DNA of 64,000 bases from Betaproteobacteria bacterium (GCA_016704895.1 JADIZG010000001.1:91348-155347); one strand, 5' to 3'. Shown: positions 36,462 through 45,327, numbered from the stretch's first letter. Notes: generated by a model from the sequence alone, not told the origin. Translations and numbers: made by a program.

Positions 36462-37718
36462 GTGGCAACGGTCAATCCGGCCCTGAAGACGGGTTCGCGG
36501 TACGCCGACCTCAAGCGGCGACTGTGGTTCCTGCTGGGCGCGCTCGTCGTCTACCGGATCGGGACGCACATCCCGGTGCCGGGCATCAACGCGTCGGTGC
36601 TCGAGGACCTGTTCCGCTCGCAGCAGGACGGGATCCTCGGCCTGTTCAACGTGTTCTCGGGCGGCGCGCTGTCGCGCTTCTCGATCCTCGCGCTCGGGAT
36701 CATGCCGTACATCTCGGCGTCGATCATCATGCAGCTCGCCACCGTCGTGGTGCCGTCGCTCGAGGCGATCAAGAAGGAAGGCGAAGCGGGCAGGCGCAAG
36801 ATCACGCAGTACACGCGCTACGGCACGCTGGTGCTCGCGCTGTTCCAGGCGCTCGGCATCTCGGTCGCGCTGGAATCGCAGGCCGGGCTCGTGCTCGATC
36901 CGGGCCTCGGGTTCCGTGTCGTCTCGGCGGTCACGCTGGTCACGGGCACGATGTTCCTGATGTGGCTGGGCGAGCAGATCACCGAGCGCGGGCTGGGCAA
37001 CGGCATCTCGCTCATCATCTTCGCGGGCATCGCCGCCGGCCTGCCGAACGCGATCGGGCTGACGCTCGAGCAGGCGCGCACGGGCGCGTACTCGATCCCG
37101 CTGGTGCTCGGCATCGCCGTGCTGATCGTGGCGGTCACCGCGTTCGTCGTGTTCGTCGAGCGCGCGCAACGGAAGATCCTGGTGAACTACGCGAAGCGCC
37201 AGGTGGGCAACCGTGTGTACCAGGGACAGACCTCGCACCTGCCGCTCAAGCTCAACATGGCCGGCGTGATCCCGCCGATCTTCGCGTCGTCGATCATCCT
37301 GTTCCCCGCGACGATGGCGCAGTGGTTCGGCGCCGGCGAGGGAACGATCTGGCTGCGCGACATCGCCGCGGCGCTCGCCCCCGGCCAGCCGGTGCACGAG
37401 ATCCTGTACGCGGCCGCGATCATCTTCTTCTGCTTCTTCTACACGGGGCTGCAGTACAACCCGAAGGAGACGGCGGACAACCTGAAGAAGAGCGGGGCGT
37501 TCATCCCGGGCTACCGTCCGGGCGACCAGACGGCGAAGTACATCGAGAAGATCACGCTGCGCCTCACGCTGATCGGGTCGCTCTACCTGGTCGTCGTGTG
37601 CTTCATCCCGAACTTCCTGATCGCGTGGAAGAACGTGCCGTTCTACTTCGGCGGGACGTCGCTCCTGATCATCGTGGTCGTGACGATGGACTTCATGACC
37701 AGGTGCAGGCGTACCTGA
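36462..37718 (+). CDS. secY: Preprotein translocase subunit SecY, C-terminus frameshifted as read
   Basis: Channel-forming subunit of SecYEG with ten transmembrane helices. GTG 36462 begins VATVNPALKTGSRYADLKRR. Conserved VYRIGTHIPVPGI, the plug region LFNVFSGGALSRFSI and cytoplasmic loops are present. Near 37699 one base is missing: DNA reads ATGACCAGGTGCAGG where MxQVQAYLMS needs ATGACC-CAGGTG. As read, the protein ends in RCRRT at 37718. In the correct frame it would end YESLLKKANFKGGVPNR at TGA 37781-37783, a normal SecY of about 440 residues. Confidence 0.93.
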   Translation: MATVNPALKTGSRYADLKRRLWFLLGALVVYRIGTHIPVPGINASVLEDLFRSQQDGILGLFNVFSGGALSRFSILALGIMPYISASIIMQLATVVVPSLEAIKKEGEAGRRKITQYTRYGTLVLALFQALGISVALESQAGLVLDPGLGFRVVSAVTLVTGTMFLMWLGEQITERGLGNGISLIIFAGIAAGLPNAIGLTLEQARTGAYSIPLVLGIAVLIVAVTAFVVFVERAQRKILVNYAKRQVGNRVYQGQTSHLPLKLNMAGVIPPIFASSIILFPATMAQWFGAGEGTIWLRDIAAALAPGQPVHEILYAAAIIFFCFFYTGLQYNPKETADNLKKSGAFIPGYRPGDQTAKYIEKITLRLTLIGSLYLVVVCFIPNFLIAWKNVPFYFGGTSLLIIVVVTMDFMTRCRRT

Positions 37719-37792
37719 TGTCGCAGCAGTACGAGAGCCTGCTCAAGAAGGCGAACTTCAAGGGCGGAGTGCCGAATCGATGAGAGCCGTGC

Positions 37793-37850
37793 GGGCCCCC
37801 CGCCCCTCTCCCCGCGGAAGAGGGGGGATTCGCGAGTCGCTTCGCGACTG
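37793..37850. repeat. Two-hairpin intergenic repeat between secY and infA
   Basis: CCCCTCT/AGAGGGG (37803-37825), then GGATTCGCG and a perfect hairpin AGTCGC-TTC-GCGACT (37835-37849). Second copy of the composite element seen at 33760-33822. It sits in the infA leader. Confidence 0.7.
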
Positions 37851-37863
37851 AGGACGGGGCCGA

Positions 37864-38082
37864 ATGTCCAAGGAAGACACGATACAGATGCAGGGGGAGG
37901 TGGTGGAGATGCTGCCCAACGCCACCTTCCGCGTGAAGCTCGAGAACGGGCACCTGGTGCTGGCACACATCTCCGGGAAGATGCGGATGCACTACATCAA
38001 GATCCTTCCGGGCGACAAGGTGACGGTCGAGTTGACGCCCTACGACCTGTCCCGGGCGCGGATCACGTTCAGGGCGAAGTGA
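37864..38082 (+). CDS. infA: Translation initiation factor IF-1
   Basis: OB-fold factor occupying the ribosomal A site during initiation. 72 residues, standard length: MSKEDTIQMQGEVVEMLPNATF, HISGKMRMHYIKILPGDKV, TPYDLSRARITFRAK. Located between secY and rpmJ, as in many betaproteobacteria. Confidence 0.98.
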   Translation: MSKEDTIQMQGEVVEMLPNATFRVKLENGHLVLAHISGKMRMHYIKILPGDKVTVELTPYDLSRARITFRAK

Positions 38083-38086
38083 TTCA

Positions 38087-38110
38087 GTAGTCAGTTGACG
38101 GTTGACAGAG
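38087..38110. repeat. Single arm of the CAGTTGACGGTTGACAG repeat
   Basis: TAGTCAGTTGACGGTTGACAG starts 5 bases after the infA stop and matches the left arms at 6079 and 7935. No complementary second arm is recognisable before rpmJ, so it is a solo copy. Confidence 0.6.
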
Positions 38111-38172
38111 ACGCCGGTGTCACCGGTGGCGCGCCACCGAAGGCGCGATGGGATGTCGGCGAGGAGAGCGAA

Positions 38173-38286
38173 ATGAAAGTACTGGCATCGGTGAAGAAGA
38201 TGTGCCGCAACTGCAAGATCATCCGGCGCAACGGCGTCGTGCGAGTGATCTGCAGCGACCCCCGCCACAAGCAGCGGCAGGGCTGA
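38173..38286 (+). CDS. rpmJ: 50S ribosomal protein L36
   Basis: 37-residue zinc-binding ribosomal protein: MKVLASVKKMCRNCKIIRR with Cys11, Cys14, Cys27 and His32 as the expected zinc ligands (the zinc-containing paralogue). Too small for casual ORF calling, but sequence and context are unmistakable. Confidence 0.97.
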   Translation: MKVLASVKKMCRNCKIIRRNGVVRVICSDPRHKQRQG

Positions 38287-38322
38287 GGCGGCCGGACACG
38301 CTAGGACAGGACAGGAACGATC

Positions 38323-38703
38323 ATGGCACGTATCGCAGGCGTCAACATCCCGAACCACCAGCACGCGGTCATCGCGCTGCAGGCGATCTACGGCATCGGC
38401 CCGACTCGCGCGAAGGCGATCTGCGCGTCGACCGGCGTCGTGCCGTCGACCAAGATCAAGGACCTGTCCGACGCGCAGATGGACAAGCTGCGCGAGCAGG
38501 TGGGCCGGTTCACGGTCGAGGGCGACCTCCGCCGCGAGACCACGATGAACATCAAGCGCCTGATGGACCTGGGCTGCTACCGCGGCACGCGGCACCGCAA
38601 GGGATTGCCGGTGCGCGGCCAGCGCACGCGGACCAACGCCCGGACGCGCAAGGGCCCGAAGAAGGGCCGTACGGTCGCGCTGTCCAAGGGCGTGACGAAG
38701 TAA
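38323..38703 (+). CDS. rpsM: 30S ribosomal protein S13
   Basis: Head protein contacting P-site tRNA and 50S bridges. 126 residues: MARIAGVNIPNHQHAVIALQAIYGIG, CYRGTRHRKGLPVRGQRTRTNARTRKG. First gene of the alpha operon, which here includes S11, S4, RpoA and L17. Confidence 0.98.
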   Translation: MARIAGVNIPNHQHAVIALQAIYGIGPTRAKAICASTGVVPSTKIKDLSDAQMDKLREQVGRFTVEGDLRRETTMNIKRLMDLGCYRGTRHRKGLPVRGQRTRTNARTRKGPKKGRTVALSKGVTK

Positions 38704-38721
38704 ACGCAAGGAACCTCGACG

Positions 38722-39132
38722 ATGGCACAGCAACCGTCACAGAAGCAGGCCGCCGCGGCCCGCGCGCGCAAGAAGGTCAAGAAGAGCGTCTCGGAAGGGA
38801 TCGCGCACATCCACGCGTCGTTCAACAACACGATCATCACGATCACCGACCGGCAGGGCAACGCGCTGTCGTGGGCGACGTCGGGCGGCGCCGGATTCAA
38901 GGGCTCGCGCAAGTCGACGCCGTTCGCGGCGCAGGTCGCCGCCGAGGCGGCGGGACGCGCGGCGCAGGAATGCGGCGTGCGGAACCTCGAGGTCCGCATC
39001 AAGGGACCCGGCCCGGGCCGCGAATCGGCGGTCCGCGCGCTGAACGCGCTCGGCTTCAAGATCGCGTCGATCTCGGACGTGACGCCGGTGCCGCACAACG
39101 GTTGCCGTCCGCCGAAGCGCCGCCGCGTCTGA
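38722..39132 (+). CDS. rpsK: 30S ribosomal protein S11
   Basis: Platform protein. 136 residues with KSVSEGIAHIHASFNNTIITITD, DRQGNALSWATSGGAGFKGSRKS and the ending PVPHNGCRPPKRRRV. The N-terminus is Gln/Ala/Lys-rich, as usual. Confidence 0.98.
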   Translation: MAQQPSQKQAAAARARKKVKKSVSEGIAHIHASFNNTIITITDRQGNALSWATSGGAGFKGSRKSTPFAAQVAAEAAGRAAQECGVRNLEVRIKGPGPGRESAVRALNALGFKIASISDVTPVPHNGCRPPKRRRV

Positions 39133-39165
39133 CCGAACACGAACTCATCACACTGGATAGCTAAA

Positions 39166-39789
39166 GTGGCTCGATACATCGGACCCAAGTGCAAGCTGGC
39201 GCGACGGGAGGGGACCGACCTCTTCCTGAAAAGCGCGCGTCGATCTCTCGACTCCAAGTGCAAGCTGGAAGTCAAGCCGGGGCAGCACGGACAGAAGTCC
39301 GGGATGCGCATGTCCGACTACGGCAACCAGCTGCGCGAGAAGCAGAAGCTGCGCCGCATCTACGGCGTGCTCGAGCGTCAGTTCCGCCGGTACTTCGCCG
39401 AGGCGGCCCGCCGCAAGGGCTCGACCGGCGAGAACCTGCTGAAGCTGCTCGAGTCGAGGCTGGACAACGTCGTCTACCGGATGGGCTACGGCTCGACGCG
39501 CGCCGAGGCGCGCCAGCTCGTGACGCACGGCTCGATCCTGGTCAACGGCAAGCGTCTCAACGTCCCGTCGGCGTTCTGCCGCGCGGGCGACGTGATCTCG
39601 GTCGCCGAGAAGTCGAAGCCGCAACTGCGGATCGTCGATGCTCTGCAGCTCGCCGAGAAGGTCGGATTTCCGTCGTGGGTCGACGTCGACCCGAAGAAGA
39701 TGCAAGGCACGTTCAAGGGCGCACCGGACCGCTCGGAGTTCGGCCAGGACATCAACGAAAGCCTGGTCGTCGAACTGTATAGCAAGTAA
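39166..39789 (+). CDS. rpsD: 30S ribosomal protein S4
   Basis: 16S assembly initiator; in E. coli the repressor of the alpha operon. 207 residues from GTG 39166 (MARYIGPKCKLARREGTDLFL); the ribosome-binding site is weak. The S4 RNA-binding domain contains ESRLDNVVYRMGYGSTRAEARQLV and GSILVNGKRLNVPS. Weak initiation upstream of rpoA fits translational control, an inference. Confidence 0.97.
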   Translation: MARYIGPKCKLARREGTDLFLKSARRSLDSKCKLEVKPGQHGQKSGMRMSDYGNQLREKQKLRRIYGVLERQFRRYFAEAARRKGSTGENLLKLLESRLDNVVYRMGYGSTRAEARQLVTHGSILVNGKRLNVPSAFCRAGDVISVAEKSKPQLRIVDALQLAEKVGFPSWVDVDPKKMQGTFKGAPDRSEFGQDINESLVVELYSK

Positions 39790-39864
39790 ACCGGACGGAC
39801 GTCGGCCGCACCGCGAGAGCGGCAGGCGGTCGGCGTTTCCATTGGACGTTTTCCGAGGTTCCGC

Positions 39865-40842
39865 ATGCAAAGCAACGCCTTGTTGAAGCCGCGCATCATC
39901 GACGTGCAGAGCATGTCGCCGTTCCACGCCAAGGTGGTGATGGAGCCGTTCGAGCGCGGGTACGGGCACACGCTCGGCAACGCGCTCCGCCGGGTGCTGT
40001 TGTCGTCGATGCCCGGGTACGCGCCGACCGAGGTCCGCATCTCGGGCGTGCTGCACGAGTACTCGGCGCTCGACGGCGTTCAGGAGGACGTGGTCGACGT
40101 CCTGCTGAACCTGAAGGGCGTCGTGCTCAAGCTCCACAACCGCGACCACGTCGTGCTCAAGCTCGCGAAGTCGGGCGAGGGCCCGGTCACCGCCGCGGAC
40201 ATCGAGCCCAACCACGACGTCGAGATCATCAATCCCGAGCACCTGATCGCGCACCTCACGGCGGGCGGCAAGATCGAGATGGAGATCCGCGTCGACAAGG
40301 GCCGCGGCTACCAGCCGGCCACGGCGCGCGTGAAGCCCGAGGGCGGCCGGACGATCGGCTCGATCCTCCTGGACGCGTCGTTCTCGCCCGTTCGCCGCGT
40401 GAGCTACGCGGTCGAGAGCGCCCGCGTCGAGCAGCGCACCGACCTCGACAAGCTCGTGCTCGACATCGAGACCAACGGCGTCGTCGAGCCGGAGCAGGCG
40501 GTCCGCTATGCCGCGAGCGTCCTCGTCGAGCAGCTGTCGGTGTTCGCCGACCTGAAGGGAACCGACGTGCCGGTCGCCGAGCGCGCCTCGCCGCAGGTCG
40601 ACCCGATCCTGCTGCGCCCGGTCGACGACCTGGAGCTCACGGTCCGCTCGGCGAACTGCCTCAAGGCCGAGAACATCTACTACATCGGCGACCTGATCCA
40701 GCGCACCGAGACCGAGCTCCTCAAGACGCCGAACCTCGGCCGCAAGTCGCTGAACGAGATCAAGGAAGTGCTCGCGTCGCGCGGCCTGTCGCTCGGCATG
40801 AAGCTCGAGAACTGGCCGCCGGCCGGGCTCGACCGTCCGTAA
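39865..40842 (+). CDS. rpoA: RNA polymerase alpha subunit
   Basis: 325 residues: N-terminal assembly domain (GYGHTLGNALRRVLLSSMPGYAPTEV) and C-terminal DNA/activator-binding domain (VDDLELTVRSANCLKAENIYYIGDLIQ, LGRKSLNEIKEVLASRGLSLGM). Length and both domains are complete. Confidence 0.98.
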   Translation: MQSNALLKPRIIDVQSMSPFHAKVVMEPFERGYGHTLGNALRRVLLSSMPGYAPTEVRISGVLHEYSALDGVQEDVVDVLLNLKGVVLKLHNRDHVVLKLAKSGEGPVTAADIEPNHDVEIINPEHLIAHLTAGGKIEMEIRVDKGRGYQPATARVKPEGGRTIGSILLDASFSPVRRVSYAVESARVEQRTDLDKLVLDIETNGVVEPEQAVRYAASVLVEQLSVFADLKGTDVPVAERASPQVDPILLRPVDDLELTVRSANCLKAENIYYIGDLIQRTETELLKTPNLGRKSLNEIKEVLASRGLSLGMKLENWPPAGLDRP

Positions 40843-40932
40843 CGGACGAACGCAGCGGCGCCCGCGCCGCGCGAGAGACCAAGAAACGAGCGCTGTGCGA
40901 AGCGGCGCCACTGGACCGAAGGACGAACTGCC

Positions 40933-41328
40933 ATGCGTCACCGTCACGGACAACGCAAGCTCAACCGCACCAGCAGCCATCGCGTCGCGATGCTGCGGAA
41001 CATGACCAACTCGCTGTTCACGCACGAGGCGATCAAGACGACGCTGCCGAAGGCGAAGGAGCTGCGCCGCGTCGCCGAGCCGCTGATCACGCTCGCGAAG
41101 GAAGCGACGCTCGCGAACCGCCGCCTCGCGTTCGACCGCCTGCGCGACCGCGACGTCGTGACGAAGCTCTTCAACGAGCTGGGCCCGCGCTACAAGACGC
41201 GTCCGGGCGGCTACCTGCGCATCCTCAAGTTCGGCTTCCGCCAGGGCGACAACGCGCCGATGGCGTTCGTCGAGCTGGTCGACCGTCCGGCTGCGTCCGC
41301 AGCCGCCGAGGGCGACAAGGGCGAGTAG
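40933..41328 (+). CDS. rplQ: 50S ribosomal protein L17
   Basis: Exit-tunnel region protein, last gene of the alpha operon. 131 residues: MRHRHGQRKLNRTSSHRVAML, then GPRYKTRPGGYLRILKFGFRQGDNAPMAFVELVD. Followed by a terminator. Confidence 0.98.
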   Translation: MRHRHGQRKLNRTSSHRVAMLRNMTNSLFTHEAIKTTLPKAKELRRVAEPLITLAKEATLANRRLAFDRLRDRDVVTKLFNELGPRYKTRPGGYLRILKFGFRQGDNAPMAFVELVDRPAASAAAEGDKGE

Positions 41329-41351
41329 CTCTCCGGAAGGCCACTCGTGAC

Positions 41352-41386
41352 CGAAGGCCGGGCCGTCCGCCCGGCCTTCGCGTTTT
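41352..41386 (+). terminator. Rho-independent terminator of the alpha operon
   Basis: CGAAGGCCGGGC / GCCCGGCCTTCG, a 12-base stem with a CGTCC loop, followed by CGTTTT. It lies 23 bases after rplQ and closes the ribosomal protein region. Confidence 0.9.
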
Positions 41387-41438
41387 CCGGCGCCGAGTTG
41401 CGAGGGGATCGGGCGCCCGTCGTGTAGGATTCGGCCCC

Positions 41439-42450
41439 ATGGACGGCAAGATCCTCGTCACGGGCGGAGCGGGCTACATCGGCTCGCACGTCGTCTGCGC
41501 GCTCGCGCAGGCCGGCTACACGCCGTTCATCCTCGACAACTTCGCCAACAGCTCGCGCGACGTCGTGCCGCGGATCTCCGAGCTCTGCGGCATGGCGATC
41601 GACGTGATCGAGGCGGACGTGCGCGACCCCGAGGCGCTCCGCCGGACGTTCCACGACCATCCGATCATCGGGGTCGTGCATTGCGCGGGGCTCAAGGCGG
41701 TCGGCGAAGGCGAGGAGCGGCCGCTCGCGTACTGGGACGTCAACGTCGGCGGCACGATCGCGCTCGCCGAGGTGATGGGCGAAGCCGGGGTCGCGCGGCT
41801 CGTGTTCTCGAGCTCGGCGACCGTCTACGGGCAGCCGGACGCGCTGCCGGTCGCGGAGGACGCCCCTCTCAAGCCGCTCAGCGTCTACGGTCGCACGAAG
41901 CGCACCGCCGAGGACTTCCTGCGCGACCTCACGCGCGCCAACGCGAACTGGCGCATCGCGATCCTGCGCTACTTCAATCCGGCGGGCGCGCATCCCTCGG
42001 CCCGCATCGGCGAATCGCCCGCCGACCGGCCGCAGAACCTCGTGCCGCTCCTGTGCAAGATCGCGGGGGGCGAGATCGGCGAGCTGGCGATCTTCGGCAG
42101 CGACTGGCCGACCGAGGACGGCACGGGCGTGCGCGACTACCTGCACGTGCAGGATCTCGCCGAAGGGCACGTCGCCGCGATCCGCTACCTCGGTTCGACC
42201 GCCCGGCGCGACGACGCTCAACCTGGGCATGGGCCGCGGCTGGTCGGTGCTCGAGGTCGTGCGCGCGTTCGAGCGCGCGTGCGGGCGCAGGATCGCCCGG
42301 ACCTTCGTGCCGCGGCGTCCCGGCGACGTGGCGTGCTGCTACGCGGACCCGTCACGGGCCGAGGCGCTGCTCGGGTGGCATGCGCACCGCGACCTCGACG
42401 CCATCTGCGCCGACGCGTGGCGCTGGCAGCAGGCCGGCGGGACCTACTGA
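41439..42450 (+). pseudogene. galE: UDP-glucose 4-epimerase GalE, single-base insertion as read
   Basis: Short-chain dehydrogenase family enzyme that interconverts UDP-glucose and UDP-galactose for surface polysaccharides. The NAD motif GGAGYIGS (residues 9-16), VVHCAGLKAVGE, SSSATVYG, the catalytic YGRTK and FNPAGAHPS are all present. Near 42207 the DNA GACCGCCCGGCGCGACG carries an extra C; before it the frame reads YLGST, after it the matching frame continues TLNLGMGRGWSVLEVV to AWRWQQAGGTY. Removing one base gives about 336 residues, the family length. The first frame as read runs on as nonsense. Probably an error rather than true inactivation. Confidence 0.88.
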
Positions 42451-42815
42451 GGTCCCGCGGCGCGCCGGTAGCGCGCGAGCTCGCCGGCGAGCCACGCCTT
42501 CGCGGTCGATTCCCCGTCGCCGCAGCGCACGCGGTAGGGCTCCCCCGTCAGGCTGCTCGCGCTGGCGACGCGGTCGACGAACGCGTCGGCGCTGCCGATC
42601 AGCGGCCGCGCGACGTCGAGCTTGCGCGCGAGATGGTCGCGCGCCTCGCGTGCGTCGTGCTCGACGCCGCCGCGCACGAAGCGGCACGCCGACGACGCGA
42701 CGAACGCGAGCAGATGGTCGATCTCCCGTTGCGCGTGCGCATCGGGCGCCGCCCGCGCGGGCGCTGCGAGCAGCGCCGCGAGCGCCACGGCGGCGAGGAG
42801 GATCCGGAGCGTCAT
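42444..42815 (-). CDS. DUF5329 family periplasmic protein
   Basis: 123 residues with a signal peptide (MTLRILLAAVALAALLAAPARA). The mature part has the DUF5329 pattern EIDHLLAFVASSACRFVRGG, EARDHLARKLD and YRVRCGDGES, with paired cysteines. Function unknown. Its start overlaps the stop of the EEP-family gene by four bases (ATGA) and its 3' end overlaps galE convergently, so it is the last gene of a minus-strand unit. Confidence 0.75.
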   Translation of the reverse strand: MTLRILLAAVALAALLAAPARAAPDAHAQREIDHLLAFVASSACRFVRGGVEHDAREARDHLARKLDVARPLIGSADAFVDRVASASSLTGEPYRVRCGDGESTAKAWLAGELARYRRAAGPQ

Positions 42816-43696
42816 GGCGCGGCGAAGCGCAGTGTCGCGCGGATCGGCACGTGGTCGGACGATTCGACGCGCTCGACCCAGACGTCGTCGACGGCGAGTC
42901 CGCGAACGAACAGGTAGTCGGCGGGCCTGCCGAGGAAGCTCGAGCGGGTGCCGCGCCGCGGAACCGCCTCCGCGAAGCCGGCGCGCGCGGCGACCTCCGC
43001 GAGCACGGCCGCGCGATCCGCGCTCCACGTATTGAAGTCGCCTGCCAGGATGGCCGGGCCGCGATGGTCCGCCAGCAGTCCGGCGACGGCGTCGAGCTGC
43101 TTCCGGTATGCGACGGTGTCGAGCGTGAAGGCCACCGAGTGCACGTTCGCGACGGCGAGCGTCTCCGCGCGCCCCTCGATCCGGTACCAGGCGACGAGCG
43201 CGGACTTCGGCAGGGCGAGGAGGGGCTCCGTCGCACGCAGGACGCACGCGGCGCGGGGCTGCTCGGCCGACGCAATGAGCACGCCGGTGACGACGCCGTC
43301 GAACGACCAGGCGTCGGCCTGCGCCCAGTGCCGGCCGGCTTCGCCGAGCCGCTCGCGCAACTCCCGCGTCAGCGCCGTCTCCTGGAGCAGCACGAGGTCG
43401 CTCGCCGCCGCGAACGTCGCGAGGTCCTGCGCCCAGCCCGGGTCGCCGTTGCGGTGGATGTTCCAGACCACGACCGACATCGGGCGGTCCGTGCGGAGCG
43501 TGCCCGGATCGCCGGGAAACGGCGCGGCCGGCGGGCAGGCGAGCAGGATCGGCGCGGGGCCGTCGCCGCGCGCGATCCAGGCGCGGTCGTCGGCCGCGAC
43601 GCTTGCGCAGCCCGATGCCGCGAGCGCGAGGAACGCGACGAGCGCGGTCGTCGACGCGCGACCCGCGATCCGGTCAATCGCCGGGGAGCGCCGCAC
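42812..43696 (-). CDS. Endonuclease/exonuclease/phosphatase family lipoprotein
   Basis: 294 residues. The N-terminus has a lipobox (LAASGC, Cys about residue 30), suggesting a membrane-anchored extracytoplasmic protein. The EEP fold motifs follow: VVVWNIHRN, DLVLLQETAL, VANVHSV, ILAGDFNTW and the ending SSDHVPIRATL, which supply the metal and catalytic residues for phosphoester hydrolysis. Substrate unknown (nucleic acid, sphingolipid or phosphoinositide-like). Overlaps the ABC ATPase gene upstream by 23 bases; functional relation unclear. Confidence 0.88.
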   Translation of the reverse strand: MRRSPAIDRIAGRASTTALVAFLALAASGCASVAADDRAWIARGDGPAPILLACPPAAPFPGDPGTLRTDRPMSVVVWNIHRNGDPGWAQDLATFAAASDLVLLQETALTRELRERLGEAGRHWAQADAWSFDGVVTGVLIASAEQPRAACVLRATEPLLALPKSALVAWYRIEGRAETLAVANVHSVAFTLDTVAYRKQLDAVAGLLADHRGPAILAGDFNTWSADRAAVLAEVAARAGFAEAVPRRGTRSSFLGRPADYLFVRGLAVDDVWVERVESSDHVPIRATLRFAAP

Positions 43697-44471
43697 CCTC
43701 GACCTTGAGCGCCTCGGCGCGGATCTCCTCGGTGAGGCGCGCCTTGAGCGACGAGAACGCCGGCGTCGTCTTCACCGTGTAGAGGCGCGGGTGCGCGATC
43801 GGCACGGCGACGTCCGCCTTGATGCGGCCGGGGCGCGCGCTCATCACGACGACGCGGCTCGCCATGAAGATCGCCTCCTCGATGTCGTGCGTGACGAACA
43901 GCACCGTGGTCTTCTCGCTTTCCCAGATCGCGAGCAGCAGCTCCTGCATCAGCCCGCGCGTCTGGTGGTCGAGCGCGCCGAACGGCTCGTCGAGCAGCAG
44001 GATCTTGGGCGCGTTGGCGAGCGCGCGGGCGATCGCCGTGCGCTGCTGCATGCCGCCCGACAGCATCTTCGGATAGTGGCGCTCGAAGCCCTCCAGCCCC
44101 ACCTTGCGGATCCAGTGCCGCGCGATCGATGCCTGCTCGGCGACCGGCAGGCCCTTCTCGCGCAGCCCGAAGCGCACGTTCTCCTCGATGGTGAGCCACG
44201 GGAACAGCGTGTAGCTCTGGAACACCATGCCGCGGTCGGCGCCGGGGCCCGACACCTCGGCGCCGTCGAGCAGCACGCGGCCCTCGGTCGGCCGGTCGAG
44301 CCCCGCGACGATCCGCAGCAGCGTGGACTTGCCGCAGCCCGAGGGTCCCAGGATCGTGATGAAGTCGTTGTCGGCGACGGCGAGCGAGACGGGCGTGAGC
44401 GCGAGCGTCGGCGCGCCGCCGTGCACGCCCGGGAAGGTCCGGCCGACGCCGTCGATGACGAGCTTGCTCAC
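43674..44471 (-). CDS. ABC transporter ATP-binding protein, nitrate/taurine/sulfonate type
   Basis: 265-residue ATPase with Walker A GPSGCGKST, MVFQSYTLFPWLTIEENV, signature LSGGMQQRTAIARAL, Walker B ILLLDEPFGALD and VTHDIEEAIFMASRVVVMSARPGRI. This last stretch is typical of the SsuB/TauB/NrtD class. Encoded downstream of its permease (22-base gap) and binding protein on the same strand. Substrate cannot be read from the sequence. Confidence 0.93.
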   Translation of the reverse strand: MSKLVIDGVGRTFPGVHGGAPTLALTPVSLAVADNDFITILGPSGCGKSTLLRIVAGLDRPTEGRVLLDGAEVSGPGADRGMVFQSYTLFPWLTIEENVRFGLREKGLPVAEQASIARHWIRKVGLEGFERHYPKMLSGGMQQRTAIARALANAPKILLLDEPFGALDHQTRGLMQELLLAIWESEKTTVLFVTHDIEEAIFMASRVVVMSARPGRIKADVAVPIAHPRLYTVKTTPAFSSLKARLTEEIRAEALKVEGAALPGD

Positions 44472-44493
44472 GCGGCCCTCCGCGCGGCCGGCG

Positions 44494-45267
44494 TCAATGG
44501 AGCGCCCACGGGTACATCCGCTGGTTCGCCCACTTGAACGCGAAGTCGGACACGAGGCCGATGAGGCCGATCATGATGATGCCGAAGATGATCTGGCCGG
44601 TGTTGAGCAGCGCCTGGCTGTCGGTGATCATGTGGCCGATGCCCGAGGACGCGCCGATCAGCTCGGCGACGATCACGTAGGTCCACGCCCAGCCGAGCAC
44701 CAGCCGCAGCGTCTCGGCGATCTGCGGCGACGCGCTGGGCAGCAGGACGCGGCGCACGATGCCCCGCGGCCCGGCGCCCAGCGTGTAGGCGGCCTCGACG
44801 AGGTCGCGTCGCGTCGATCCGACGGTGACCGCGACCATCAGCACGATCTGGAAGAACACGCCGATGAAGATCACGAGGAGCTTCTGCGCCTCGCCGATGC
44901 CGGCCCACAGGATCAGGAGCGGGATGAACGCGGAGGCGGGCAGGTAGCGCGCGAACGAGACGAACGGCTCGAAGAACGCCTCGACGGGCTTGAACGCGCC
45001 CATGGCGATGCCGAGCGGGACGCCGAAGAGCGCGGCGAGCACGAAGCCCCCCAGGACGCGCCACACGGTGATGCCGACGTCGTAGGCGAACCCGTGCTTC
45101 GCGAACAGCTCCCAACCCTCGACGAGCATCGTGAGCGGATCGGCGAGGAACGTCTTCGACACGAATCCGCCGAGCGTCGCGACGCTCCACGCGGCGACGA
45201 AGACGACGAAGAAGGCGATGCCGAGCGCGACCTTGCGCGCCCGGCTCACGGGGACGAGCGGCTTCAT
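44494..45267 (-). CDS. ABC transporter permease, nitrate/taurine/sulfonate type
   Basis: 257 residues, about six membrane helices, with the EAA loop VEAAYTLGAGPRGIVRRVLLPSASPQI. Related to SsuC/TauC. Partner of the ATPase downstream and of the periplasmic binding protein upstream. A hairpin repeat (45278-45327) separates it from the binding-protein gene. Confidence 0.92.
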   Translation of the reverse strand: MKPLVPVSRARKVALGIAFFVVFVAAWSVATLGGFVSKTFLADPLTMLVEGWELFAKHGFAYDVGITVWRVLGGFVLAALFGVPLGIAMGAFKPVEAFFEPFVSFARYLPASAFIPLLILWAGIGEAQKLLVIFIGVFFQIVLMVAVTVGSTRRDLVEAAYTLGAGPRGIVRRVLLPSASPQIAETLRLVLGWAWTYVIVAELIGASSGIGHMITDSQALLNTGQIIFGIIMIGLIGLVSDFAFKWANQRMYPWALH

Positions 45268-45277
45268 GTCCCTGCGG

Positions 45278-45327
45278 GTCGGACTTCAGCCCGACGACCC
45301 CTGCGGTCGTCGGCCCGAAGGCCGGCC
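45278..45327. repeat. GTCGG...TTCA...CCGAC hairpin repeat pair
   Basis: GTCGGACTTCAGCCCGAC (45278-45295) and GTCGGCCCGAAGGCCGGCC (45309-45327) belong to the same family as the 50741-51045 array. The second overlaps the first base of the binding-protein stop codon. It lies between two genes of one transporter and could cut the mRNA level of downstream genes. Confidence 0.7.

Noticed and set aside
42455..43708. Plus-strand open frames overlapping the EEP and DUF5329 genes
   Set aside because: Arg-rich shadow translations; the minus-strand frames have signal peptides and family motifs.
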